NCBI GenBank assembly: GCA_016717705.1
Contig: JADKFD010000103.1
Coordinates: 1 to 9,195 of the forward strand
DNA length: 9,195 nucleotides
Direction: 5' to 3'
Source of the DNA: Rhodanobacteraceae bacterium
Lineage (GTDB): Bacteria; Pseudomonadota; Gammaproteobacteria; Xanthomonadales; SZUA-5
Shown: positions 1 through 6,780 of the stretch, piece by piece
Layout of the letters: each line of letters starts with the position of its first letter
How positions within the stretch are numbered: position 1 is the stretch's first letter
Notes under the pieces: model-generated
Databases searched by the model: none
Told to the model about the DNA's origin: nothing
Seen by the model: only the letters and a program-made list of their open reading frames with translations
Program-made: the position numbers and the translations under genes

Positions 1-198
1 AGATCGTATGCGTCGAACTGGTGTTCCTTGCCGTTCAGCGACTGGATCTCGCTCGGGCACAGTTGGCATTGGTGCTGATCGCGTGCTACGACTCGGTGGA
101 TCTGATCCAGCGCGCGGATCCGGCTGTCGACCGGACGCAGGAGCTGCCCTTTCTCGGTAGCGACTTTCAAATCGATGTCTGTCCGGTGCGATCGGCAT
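1..198 (-). CDS. Unrecognised protein downstream of the tape measure (5' part only, frame break near the start)
   Basis: One minus-strand frame is open from the window edge past 240 and reads HRTDIDLKVATEKGQLLRPVDSRIRALDQIHRVVARDQHQCQLCPSEIQSLNGKEHQFDAYD. It is well balanced in composition and gene-like, unlike the arginine/proline-rich frame beside it. An ATG at 198 lies 4 bases after a TAG (203-205) that could end the tape measure. It is one base out of frame with this peptide, so a further indel near 185 is needed. A Cys-x-x-Cys pair (QCQLC) is present. I do not recognise the family. In siphophages, genes after the tape measure usually encode distal tail or tail-tip proteins, which is the only basis for a role here. 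The antisense plus frame is also open, which lowers confidence. Confidence 0.35.
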   Translation of the reverse strand, partial: MPIAPDRHRFESRYRERAAPASGRQPDPRAGSDPPSRSTRSAPMPTVPERDPVAERQGTPVRRIRS

Positions 199-240
199 AG
201 GTCTACAGCGTTTCCAGCGTACGACTTGGCGCGGCTGATG

Positions 241-2839
241 CTAAGCGTTGACCAGTAACGTCGCACCGTCCTTCAGTTGCGCATCGAGATCACGTAGCAT
301 GTGCGTGGGCGGCCTTGGGATCACGCGTCGATGCGCACCGGGTATTCCTTCTCCGCGCAGCGCCTCTTCCAGTTGGCGCAGCGCTCGCGTCGAACTTGCT
401 GCTGTCACATCGATGGCGAACTTCCAGCCCGTCTCCAGTTGCGCACGAATCACTCCGATATGCGCCTGGTGCCGCGTAGCGCGGCCTCGATCTGGCCGCG
501 AGCGGACGTCGCCTCGCTGGCGGCCCTCTGATACGCGCGACCCTCGCCTTCGAGCGCCTGAATCGCCAGTTGCTCGCTCTCGCGCATGGCATCGATGGCG
601 GGCTTCACCGCCTGTTTCTGGGTGACAACGGTCGCGTCCCCGTCCTTGACCGCCTTGGCGGTCTGCGCGGCAAGATCCTGGGCCGGATTGGCGTACTAAA
701 TCGGCTGCTCGAACTCAACCACCGGAGATGGCGGCCCGCGCCTTAGTTGCAGCTCGGCGACCTGGGTCAAGCTCTTCCTGATAGGCCTGGTACTCGCCCA
801 TCGTCGAGCGTTGCAACTCGCGGATCCGGTCCTCCGGTGGTCTGCGACGGCGCGCGCTTCTCGTCCTCGATGCGCCGAATCTCAGCCAGATGGCGGTTGG
901 CTTCGGCGTTGAGAGCGCGTCGACATTGGCGCATAGTCGGCCGCCGCCTGCGCCAGCGCCTGCTGCTGGCGGCCAGGATCTCGTTGTCGACTCGCAGGGT
1001 CGCAGCGCGGCGAGCTTCGTCGGTTTCCGCTTGGCCTTGCGCGGCGAACCGACGTGCCTGGCCCTCCTGCTCGATCAAGCGCAGCGTCTCGGTGAGCGCG
1101 CGCAGGCGCAGATCCGGACTGCTGCCCAGAATCCGCCAACAACTGCGTTGTCCCTTTGATCAGTTTCGCTTCGGAGGCGTTCGACTGCTCCAGCAAGACC
1201 TGCTTCTGCGCGTAGTGCGCCTGCGTGCTGGCCAACTGCCGCTGCAGGGTCGCGTCGACGATACCGGTCAGGCACCTGATAAGCCTCGGTGATCCCGAGA
1301 TCGCCTGTGTCGCCCCTTGCTGCGCCGCGGTCCACCACCTGCTCGATTGCGGTGATCTGACTCTTGAGCTTGCTGAGGGTGGCATCGATGGCTTCGATGC
1401 CGCGACCGACCGCTTCCTGCGTGCCCTGGCGGACGGCTTCCAGCCGCCGCGCCATTTCCTCGGCGCTGGCGGCTGCCGTCGTCGCCGCTTGCTGCGCGGC
1501 CCGCCCAGCCTCGGACGCATCGACGTACATCTCGCCGAAGATCGCGTTCATCTGCCGCAGCCGTTCCTCGTGGCGCTGCGTGGCCGCCGCAATGGTGTCG
1601 CTGGTGAAGATCGCCGCAAAGCGCTCCCAGGAGAATTTCAGGGTCTCCATGCCGTTTTCCAGCACCTGGACCATGGCGATGCCGGCCTTGCGCACCGCTT
1701 CGAACTTCTCCGACAACCAGGTGCCGATCTCCCAGCCGATCAGTGCGGCCGCCAGCACCGCAAACGACGTCTTCAGCAAGCCTGCGGACGCCACCGCCGC
1801 CGACATTGAAAGGTTGGCGGTGTTCCATGCCGCCGCCGTGGACGCAGCCGCCGTAACCCCCGCCGTGCCGGCCAGTTGCCACGCCGTGATCAGTGCCGGG
1901 ATCAGTCGGTAGATCAACACCGCCAGGCCGATCTCGGCGATGACCTTGAGCCAACCCATCACCGTCTCGAGTTGGCGCCAGCCAATCGAGCGCCGTCGCC
2001 AACTTCTGCGTGATGCCGGTCGACTCATCGACCTTGGCGATCCACTGGGCAAACGCATTCTTGACCCGCTCGAACGCCGTGCCGACCGTCACCGGTAGCT
2101 GCGCGTATTCCGCGGCGAGCTTGTCCTTCTGCGACATCAGCGCGTTGACGACGACGTCCGCGGTCAGTTGTCCTTGCTCGGCCAGCTTGCGCAAGCGACC
2201 GATCGGCACGTTCAAGCCATCGGCCAGCGCCTGCGCCAGCCGCGGCGAGTTCTCGACCACCGAGTTGAACTCTTCGCCGCGCAGCACGCCCGACGCCAGC
2301 GCCTGACCGAACTGCAGCAACGACGACTGCGCCTCCGACGCCGAGGCACCCGAGATCCGCAGCGCCTGACTGATCGACTCGGTCAGCGACAGCGCCGTCT
2401 TCTGCTCGCCGCCCAGTTGTCGAACGGCTTGCTGCAGCTTGCCGTACAGCGTCGACACCTCCGCCAGCGGCACGCCGATGCGCTGCGCGATGGCGAAGAG
2501 TTCGCCCTGCGCGATCACGAACTCGCGCTGCCCAGCGGTCGCGAGCTTCAAGCGCGCCACCATCAGGTTCCACTGGTCGGCAACCTGCACCAGTTGCGTC
2601 ACCTGCTGCGTCGCCCAGGACACGCCGACGAACGCCAGCAACTGCGTCCGCGCCCGAGTCAGTTGGTCCCCGAGCGCCGCCGTTCCGCCTTGAGCTCCGC
2701 CATCCCCTGCGCGCCTTCGCGCCCGCCGTCTTCGCGGTCGCCGACATCTCGTTGAACGAGCGCTCGGCCGAAGAAATCGCGCGTTTGAGACCCTCATCCG
2801 CGCCCTCCAGGGCGACGAGGAGGAGATGCGGTTGGCCAT
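241..2839 (-). CDS. Tail tape-measure protein (heavily frameshifted)
   Basis: Sets tail length and later enters the tube tip and host envelope. Restored length is about 866 residues from ATG 2839. The N-terminus reads HLLLVALEGADEGLKRAISSAERSFNEMSATAK. The tape-measure N-terminal domain follows at 2680-2015 in one clean frame: WATQQVTQLVQVADQWNLMVARLKLAT, LFAIAQRIGVPLAEVSTLYGKLQQAV, LRISGASASEAQSSLLQFGQALASGVLRGEEFNSVVENSPRLAQALADGLNVPIG, and LTADVVVNALMSQKDKLAAEYAQLPVTVGTAF. Two hydrophobic segments lie at about 1959-1879 (VIAEIGLAVLIYRLIPALITAW) and 1803-1732 (SAAVASAGLLKTSFAVLAAALIGW). The rest is long helix or coiled coil (SQITAIEQVVDRG, LQRQLASTQAHYAQKQVLLEQ, EANRHLAEIRRIEDEKRA, AIDAMRESEQLAIQALEGEGRAYQRAASEAT). 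Frames switch near 2831, 2712, 2683, 1976, 1272, 1126, 971 and several times below 930. The end is TAG 241-243, or TAG 203-205 if one more base is missing. Confidence 0.85.
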
Positions 2840-2927
2840 GAGTGCTAGGCTCGGGTATCGGCGTGATTGGGTGTAAACGGGTGTGCTTATGTGTGCAGTA
2901 ACAAACGGCTCGGCTCACGATGGCGAG
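2840..2927 (-). other. Only sizeable intergenic gap; GT/CA-rich
   Basis: About 88 bases between the minor tail stop and the tape-measure ATG. The plus strand carries repeated GGGTGT and GTGTGC units at 2869-2896. No terminator hairpin, no clear promoter and no strong ribosome binding site before ATG 2839 were seen. In an operon where all other genes abut, the gap itself is notable. Confidence 0.5.
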
Positions 2928-3403
2928 CTACCCAAGCCGGCCCAGCTCACGCTCAATCGCCGCCGACATCGCCGGCACCTGCCTCGCAATCACGGCATAC
3001 ACGAGTTGCGGATGAAGTAGGCGTTGCCGCCGCGCATCAGCGCGGTGACGTGCGCTTTGAAGGCTTTGCGTCCGACGCGCGCGTAGAGCGGGATCAGCAG
3101 CTTGCCCTGGATGGTGCCACCGGACTCGTGGATGCCGATCCACGGAATGCGCGCGCCGATGTGCAGCGCTGGCAAGCGGCGAGTGTCCCGATCAATGACC
3201 TTGGCCGTGAAGCTGCGCGGGAAGGAGCGACGCACGACCTTGAGCTTGTTCGCGACGTGGCTTTGCACTTCGGCTTTGATCGCCGGAGCCTCGGCACGCA
3301 TGGCGGTACCGACCGCCTTGCGCACCTTCTCGCGCAGCTCGCCGCCCCACTTGCGCAACTTGGCGCTCGCCGCGGCGCTGTCGAGTTTGATCCTGATACG
3401 CAT
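2928..3403 (-). CDS. Minor tail protein, DUF6441/gpZ-like (one frame break)
   Basis: Reads MRIRIKLDSAAASAKLRKWGGELREKVRKAVGTAMRAEAPAIKAEVQSHVANKLKVVRRSFPRSFTAKVIDRDTRRLPALHIGARIPWIGIHESGGTIQGKLLIPLYARVGRKAFKAHVTALMRGGNAYFIRN. The early helix that ends in 'A.KAEVQSHV' and the 'IPWIGIHESGGTI.GK.LIPL' loop are typical of minor tail proteins located before the tape measure (DUF6441 family, from memory). ATG 3403 starts 3 bases after the chaperone long-form stop. Near 3003 the frame breaks. One missing C (AAC-CTC) restores LVYAVIARQVPAMSAAIERELGRLG, ending at TAG 2928-2930, for about 158 residues. Relatives I remember are longer at this point, so the break may instead mark an internal deletion. 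Confidence 0.68.
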
Positions 3404-3406
3404 GGG

Positions 3407-4017
3407 TCAGCCCAGGTCGGCCTGCTTGCGTAGCGTGTCCTCAAGCCGTTCGACGGCTTTGGCCTCGCCACGGGTGCCGAGGAGCACGAGATTCAGCAGG
3501 CGCAACTCGCGCGTGGCCTCCGCCCGATCAATAGCCCGCAGAAACCCGCGCAGCTGGCCGAGCGTCATCTGCAGGATCTCGTCGAACCCATGCCCGCCCG
3601 CGATCAGGCGCTGGGCGGCGTCGAACCAGCAGTCCCGCTGGCTGCCGCGAGGGTCCTGGCGCTGTCGAACAGCGTCTCGATCCGCGGGATCACCCGACGG
3701 GCGAAAAAATCCGCGTTGACCTCGACCACTTTCGCGGCCAGCAGCAACGCGTCGTCGGGCGCCAGTCCGTCGACCCATGCGCGCGTCTTGCCGCTGCCGA
3801 TGGCGACCGCATCGAGCAGCGCATCGCCGTGTTCGGCGAGCAGTTGCAGCCAGTCGATCGGATCGCGCTGCAGGTGGCCGGCGAGGCCGCCGACTGCCCG
3901 CAGCATTGCCGGCAGCTGGCCCACCTTGAGGGGGTAGAGAATCACGGTGTCGCTGGCCACCGACACCTTGGTGCCCTGCGGGATCAGTCGTTCAAGTTCA
4001 TCGGTTGGTGTGCTCAT
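3407..4017 (-). CDS. Tail assembly chaperone, long -1 frameshift product (lambda gpGT-like)
   Basis: Predicted 203-residue product: residues 1-105 of the short chaperone up to ...NADFF, then 98 residues in the -1 frame from 3703 to TGA 3407-3409. The distal part (WFDAAQRLIAGGHGFDEILQMTLGQLRGFLRAIDRAEATRELRLLNLVLLGTRGEAKAVERLEDTLRKQADLG) is clearly protein-like: helical, ending in charged alternating segments. This frame has no well-placed start of its own after the short stop; the first ATG in the good part is at 3568, mid-helix. It stays open upstream past the slip site at 3703-3709. The GT form of such chaperones recruits tube protein onto the tape measure. The stretch between 3703 and about 3635 (RPSGDPADRDAVRQRQDPRG) is less natural, so a slip nearer the short-form stop is possible. 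Confidence 0.6.
3604..4017 (-). CDS. Tail assembly chaperone, short form (lambda gpG-like)
   Basis: A 137-residue intact protein, MSTPTDELERLIPQGTKVSV to SGTAGSTPPSA, with GAGG at 4024-4027 before ATG 4017. Tail chaperones bind the tape-measure protein and recruit tube subunits; they are not kept in the virion. A beta-strand start (KVSVASDTVILYPLKVGQLPAMLRAVGG) leads into a helical body (DWLQLLAEHGDALLDAVAIGSGKTRAWVDGLAPDDALLLAAKVVEVNADFFARRVIPRI), as in chaperones encoded just upstream of tape-measure genes. The second, overlapping reading frame to the -1 side completes the G/GT layout. The last 32 residues of this form lie downstream of the slip site and would be absent from the long form. 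Confidence 0.72.
   Translation of the reverse strand: MSTPTDELERLIPQGTKVSVASDTVILYPLKVGQLPAMLRAVGGLAGHLQRDPIDWLQLLAEHGDALLDAVAIGSGKTRAWVDGLAPDDALLLAAKVVEVNADFFARRVIPRIETLFDSARTLAAASGTAGSTPPSA
3703..3709 (-). promoter_or_regulatory. Programmed -1 ribosomal frameshift heptamer T TTT TTC
   Basis: Minus-strand T-TTT-TTC lies exactly in the X-XXY-YYZ phase of the short chaperone frame (codons GAT, TTT, TTC). Slipping back one base moves ribosomes into the frame that ends at 3407. A small GC hairpin (CGGG-TGAT-CCCG, 3685-3696) begins 7 bases after the heptamer, a usual distance for a stimulating structure, but its stem is only 4 pairs. Confidence 0.6.
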
Positions 4018-4023
4018 GGTCGG

Positions 4024-4027
4024 CCTC
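4024..4027 (-). promoter_or_regulatory. Ribosome binding site of the tail chaperone gene
   Basis: GAGG on the minus strand, 6 bases before ATG 4017, overlapping the TGA of the tail tube gene. Confidence 0.5.
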
Positions 4028-4778
4028 AGAGCTGCACGATGCGACCGTACTGACCAAGGACCGCATCGAAGGGCTTGGTGGTATCGGCCAACAGGGAGCC
4101 TTCCAACTCGAACTTGTTGTACTCGTCGGAGATGAACGAAATCTCCTTCAGCGGATCGAACGCGACGCGGTACAACTCGACCAGGACCTTGGCGTTGCCT
4201 TGGGCCGTATTGATGCCTTCAAGGCGCAGGAACCGCTCCGGGAGCGCCTGCGTGAAGATGCCGATCTCGGTGGCGGTGCCGAAGGTGTAGCTGGCTTTCA
4301 AGGGCAGTGTGAACCCGGTGATGTCCAGAAACTGGAGGGCACCGAAATCGGTGTCGACGGTGTAGTGCGTGCCCGCCGTCAGCGTTGCCGGGGTCGCGGC
4401 GGAATCCACCAACACGACGGCGGCGACCTTCGGGTGCGCGAGGAAGTAGCGGTCGCCAACGACGGGCATCGGCCCACCCAGCGGTTCGTCGGTGACCGAA
4501 CCACCCGCGCCGGTCACGTGGTTGCCGTACAGCGCGAGAGCCAGGTTCTCCTTGGTGAACTCCTCGATGGTGAGGTTCACGGTCGCCGACTTCTGCTTGA
4601 CCATGCGGTGGTCGAGCGAGCGCTGTCCGGTCTGGCTTTCGAAGTGTTCGAGCACGTCCGTCTTGAGCGAGAGCTTCAGCTCGGCGACATTGCCGGGCGA
4701 ACGGACTTCGAGCGGATGGCCCGCGCTGTCGCGCTTGCCGAGATAAACGCGCCCTTGAAAACTGGCGTAGGTACTCAT
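4026..4778 (-). CDS. Phage tail tube protein (major tail protein, gpV-like role)
   Basis: A 250-residue intact protein, MSTYASFQGRVYLGKRDSAG to GQYGRIVQL. It stacks as rings to build the tail tube that carries DNA. The N-terminus (FQGRVYLGKRD....PLEVRSPGNVAELKLSLKTDVLEHFESQTGQRSLDHRM) and the segment SATVNLTIEEFTKENLALALYG are typical of siphophage tail tube proteins of this size. The middle (DRYFLAHPKVAAVVLVDSAATPATLTAGTHYTVDTDFGALQFLD) is a beta-rich insertion, and the end returns to the tube fold (NAKVLVELYRVAFDPLKEISFISDEYNKFELEGSLLAD). The start at 4778 is supported by AAGGAA at 4787-4792. The longer in-frame reading from 5048 is judged an artefact. It is followed after 8 bases by the chaperone gene, matching the tube, chaperone, tape-measure order of siphophage tail operons. 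Confidence 0.88.
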   Translation of the reverse strand: MSTYASFQGRVYLGKRDSAGHPLEVRSPGNVAELKLSLKTDVLEHFESQTGQRSLDHRMVKQKSATVNLTIEEFTKENLALALYGNHVTGAGGSVTDEPLGGPMPVVGDRYFLAHPKVAAVVLVDSAATPATLTAGTHYTVDTDFGALQFLDITGFTLPLKASYTFGTATEIGIFTQALPERFLRLEGINTAQGNAKVLVELYRVAFDPLKEISFISDEYNKFELEGSLLADTTKPFDAVLGQYGRIVQL

Positions 4779-5021
4779 GCTTTGGGTTCCTTGATGCGAT
4801 GGGTGGGCTTGGTTGCGGTCGTCGAGGCGGGGAGGGGCGTCTGCCTCCTCGTCGTCCATTGGGCGTCGCGCCAGCATTGGCGCCGCGGCTGCGTCGTCAC
4901 GCATGGCGATGCCGTGAGTGATCAGCCAATCGGCGGTGCACGGCGACAGCACGAGGCGGTCGCCGGGGGAATGCGCTTTGCCCGCATGGGTATGTGGGCG
5001 CAGCAATAGGAGTCGGGTCAT
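4775..5021 (-). CDS. Small phage structural-cluster protein, HTHAG/PGD motif (frameshifted near the 3' end)
   Basis: A small protein of about 81 residues starting MTRLLLLRPHTHAGKAHSPGDRLVLSPCTADWLITHGIA. The pattern 'RPHTHAG....PGD.......ADWLI.HGIA' recurs in small proteins encoded next to tail or head genes of siphophages (DUF7210-like, from memory); their function is unknown. AAGGA lies 7 bases before ATG 5021. As given, the frame runs without a stop straight into the tail tube gene. In the neighbouring frame the end reads ASTTATKPTHRIKEPKA and stops at TGA 4775-4777, overlapping the tail tube ATG as ATGA. A single-base change in the G runs at 4829-4837 would restore this, so the apparent fusion is probably false. 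The family name is tentative; the gene itself is well supported by its start and spacing. Confidence 0.6.
4787..4792 (-). promoter_or_regulatory. Ribosome binding site of the tail tube gene
   Basis: AAGGAA on the minus strand, 8 bases before ATG 4778. It shows that the tail tube protein starts here and is not the C-terminal part of a 340-residue fusion. Confidence 0.6.
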
Positions 5022-5025
5022 GGGC

Positions 5026-5472
5026 TCATCCTTGGATCGAGATGTCATGGGCCAGGGTTCGGTAGGTGATGGCGTAGCGCGCGGGCAGCGCGACCACGAG
5101 GTCGTCTGCCTCTTCGATCTCGAACTCGCCGTCCTGCTCGCGGATGCCGAGCGCCAGGTCGCCGAGCGTGCCGTCCTTCATCAATGCGGCATGTGCGGCT
5201 GTGAGCAGGCGATCGGCCTCGGACTCAGGGACCGCCGGTGGCACGCCTCGGGCCAACGCCACGAGTCGGATCGTGAGCAGACGGGTCACGCGGTCGTTGG
5301 CGCGCTCGGTGATCGCGTCGGTTTCCGGGAACACCACCAGCGCCGGAGATTGCTCACGGGTCATGGCCACGGTGGGCGAGCGGTGCACGCTGGCACCGAG
5401 CGCCTGCAGCGGCGCGCGAACCGCATCGAGCACCGCGACCAAAATCCGCTCGCGCAGTGAGTTCGCCGCCAC
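5026..5472 (-). CDS. Putative tail terminator / minor tail protein (gpU-like position)
   Basis: A 148-residue intact protein from GTG 5472, three bases after the previous stop, ending with AHDISIQG and TGA 5026-5028. The N-terminal helix (LRERILVAVLDAVRAPLQAL) is followed by SPALVVFPETDAITERANDRVTRLLTIRLVALARG and a closing strand VALPARYAITYRTLAHD. An early helix, a 'P-A-LVVFPE' strand, a middle 'R.L.I.LVALA' strand and a terminal 'Y.ITYRT' strand are the layout seen in tail terminator (gpU-like) and related tail-completion proteins, which stop tail polymerisation and join the tail to the head. Its place between the head-tail joiner and the tail tube fits this. The call is inference from layout and order; a Z-like completion protein is the main alternative. 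Confidence 0.55.
   Translation of the reverse strand: MAANSLRERILVAVLDAVRAPLQALGASVHRSPTVAMTREQSPALVVFPETDAITERANDRVTRLLTIRLVALARGVPPAVPESEADRLLTAAHAALMKDGTLGDLALGIREQDGEFEIEEADDLVVALPARYAITYRTLAHDISIQG
5029..5033 (-). promoter_or_regulatory. Ribosome binding site of the small HTHAG protein gene
   Basis: AAGGA on the minus strand, 7 bases before ATG 5021, directly ahead of the TGA of the preceding gene. It selects 5021 over the in-frame upstream ATG at 5048. Confidence 0.55.
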
Positions 5473-5475
5473 GGG

Positions 5476-5778
5476 TCAGAGTCGGGACAGTCGCGCGCGC
5501 CGTTCGGAGCCATCGCCGACCGCGCGCAAATCGCGCACCTGAAACCGGACGCCGTCGATGACGACACCATCGCGCACGGTAATCCCGACGAATACGGAGG
5601 CCGGGAACGACATCTCGGTATCGGTGCCGAGCGCCAGGCCATCGAACAGGTTCGTATCCGCTGCCGAGAAGCCCACCGACTGCGTCTGCGGCGCGCTGCC
5701 ATCGGCAGGTTGCCACAGGGCGGTCTTGAGCAGGCCCGCACTGGCCGCTGCGGCAAAAATCTGTTCGACGAAGCCCAT
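5476..5778 (-). CDS. Head-tail joining protein (lambda gpFII-like)
   Basis: A 100-residue intact protein starting with MGFVEQIFAAAASAG and ending ERRARLSRL. The size, position immediately after the major capsid gene, and a beta-rich C-terminal half (MSFPASVFVGITVRDGVVIDGVRFQVRDLRAVGDG) match the small head-tail joining proteins that cap the portal before tail attachment. The pattern 'V-R-DGVVIDGVRFQVRD' resembles the 'gDtvtvrGv.Y.V.dv' core of gpFII and relatives. The start codon overlaps the capsid stop (ATGA), which implies translational coupling, and no strong Shine-Dalgarno is seen. The role is inferred from order and this weak motif, not from a decisive signature. Confidence 0.65.
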   Translation of the reverse strand: MGFVEQIFAAAASAGLLKTALWQPADGSAPQTQSVGFSAADTNLFDGLALGTDTEMSFPASVFVGITVRDGVVIDGVRFQVRDLRAVGDGSERRARLSRL

Positions 5779-6779
5779 CAGACCGTCAACTTCACGAGCA
5801 CGCCCGGGCGGTGGCACATCGGCAGCGGGTTGCTCTGCGTGTGCAGATCGGTGCCGCGCTCGAACTTGCGCGGCTCCTGCTTGGCGTAGAGCGGCTGGCC
5901 GAGCGTGTTCACCGTCTCGTTGAAGTCGGCCGGCGCCACATAGGTCGCGAACGTGTCGACCGTGCCCATCGGGAAGCAGTGCGCTTCGCCGGCGGCGATG
6001 AAGCGTCGCGTGCGGCCCTCGACGTCGGTGGCCTGACCACGGTACTCCTCGAACGTCAGCCCGCCGAAGGTGAAGCCCGAGCGCAGGTCCTGAACCAGTC
6101 CGGCGCCCTGCTGCCAGTTCTCGAAGGCCTTCTGCACCCTGTCGTGGCCCGTGAAGGCGTCGAAGAACTCCGGGGCTGCAGAGCACATGGGCGCCGGTCA
6201 TGATCTCGCCGCGCAGGCTGTCCTCGATGTGCCGCAGCACATCGGCGCACTTGGCCTTGATGTTGGTGGTCGGCGTGGTGAGCGCGAAGCTGATCACCTT
6301 GGGCGTGATGTCGAACTCGGCATAGGGTCGGTGAGCTCCGACCCGTCGGAGTCCAGGATCACGCCCTTCAAGGCGCCCATGCGCAGGTGCTCCAGCGTGA
6401 TCGCATGCTTGCTGCGCATGGTCTCCAGATGCTGCGCGATCACGTTGGCGACCGTTTCCAATTCGGTCTCCGATCCGAAAGCACGGATGCCGTTGACCTC
6501 CTCGGGCAGCACCACGTCATCGTGCGGAATGTGCGGCACGACGAACGAGCGCATCTTGCGCTTGCCGCGCACGCCCACGGTGCCCGGTGAGCCGGGCGGC
6601 AGCGTCGGCAACAGCGCCAGGACGCCGTTGCGCTCCTCGACCAGCACCTGGCGAAAGCGCACCGACTTCTCCGGCATCAGCCGCAGGGCTTCCAGCTTGC
6701 CGTAGCGATTCGGGATCTGGTTGATGGCCGCCGTGAGGTTGGCCATCGAGAACGCGGGGTTGTGAAAGGGGTTCTGCAT
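5778..6779 (-). CDS. Major capsid protein, lambda gpE family (two compensating frame breaks)
   Basis: Main shell protein of the icosahedral head. ATG at 6779 starts one base after the decoration stop and has GGAG at 6786-6789. The first 150 residues are continuous and contain family-typical segments: PNRYGKLEAL, KMRSFVVPHIPHDDVVLPEEVNGIRAFGSE, and SKHAITLEHLRMGALKGVILDSDGSELTD. A missing base near 6327 and an extra C in a CCCC run near 6172 move the middle third out of frame (VISFALTTPTTNIKAKCADVLRHIEDSL), and the two cancel. The final 130 residues include FDAFTGHDRVQKAFENWQQG, RTRRFIAAGEAHCFPMGTVDTFATYVAPADFNETVN, and PLYAKQEPRKFERGTDLHTQSNPLPMCHRPGVLVKLTV, the classic C-terminus of this family. 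Restored length is 333 residues, close to gpE. Its TGA overlaps the next ATG (ATGA). Confidence 0.93.
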
Positions 6780-6780
6780 C

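Noticed and set aside
1225..2755. Several plus-strand open frames of 180-195 codons opposite the tape-measure gene
   Set aside because: They are arginine-, alanine- or leucine-skewed mirror frames of the tape-measure coding sequence with no recognisable domain and no ribosome binding site.
2860..2900. GT-rich repeats as a CRISPR or tandem-repeat array
   Set aside because: Only two or three imperfect 6-base units with no spacer structure.
3604..3778. Treating the chaperone frame change as another sequencing indel
   Set aside because: Both frames remain protein-like, the shift is in the -1 direction, a canonical in-phase heptamer is present, and this gene pair is known to use frameshifting in lambda-like phages. 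An indel cannot be fully excluded because the site is a six-base A run on the plus strand.
4005..5009. A 334-codon plus-strand open frame
   Set aside because: It lies exactly antisense to the tail tube and the small HTHAG gene, which have clear family sequence and ribosome binding sites; long antisense frames are common in GC-rich DNA with strong third-position bias.
4026..5048. A 340-residue fused tail tube protein
   Set aside because: AAGGAA before ATG 4778 and the hidden TGA overlapping that ATG indicate two genes joined by a one-base artefact.
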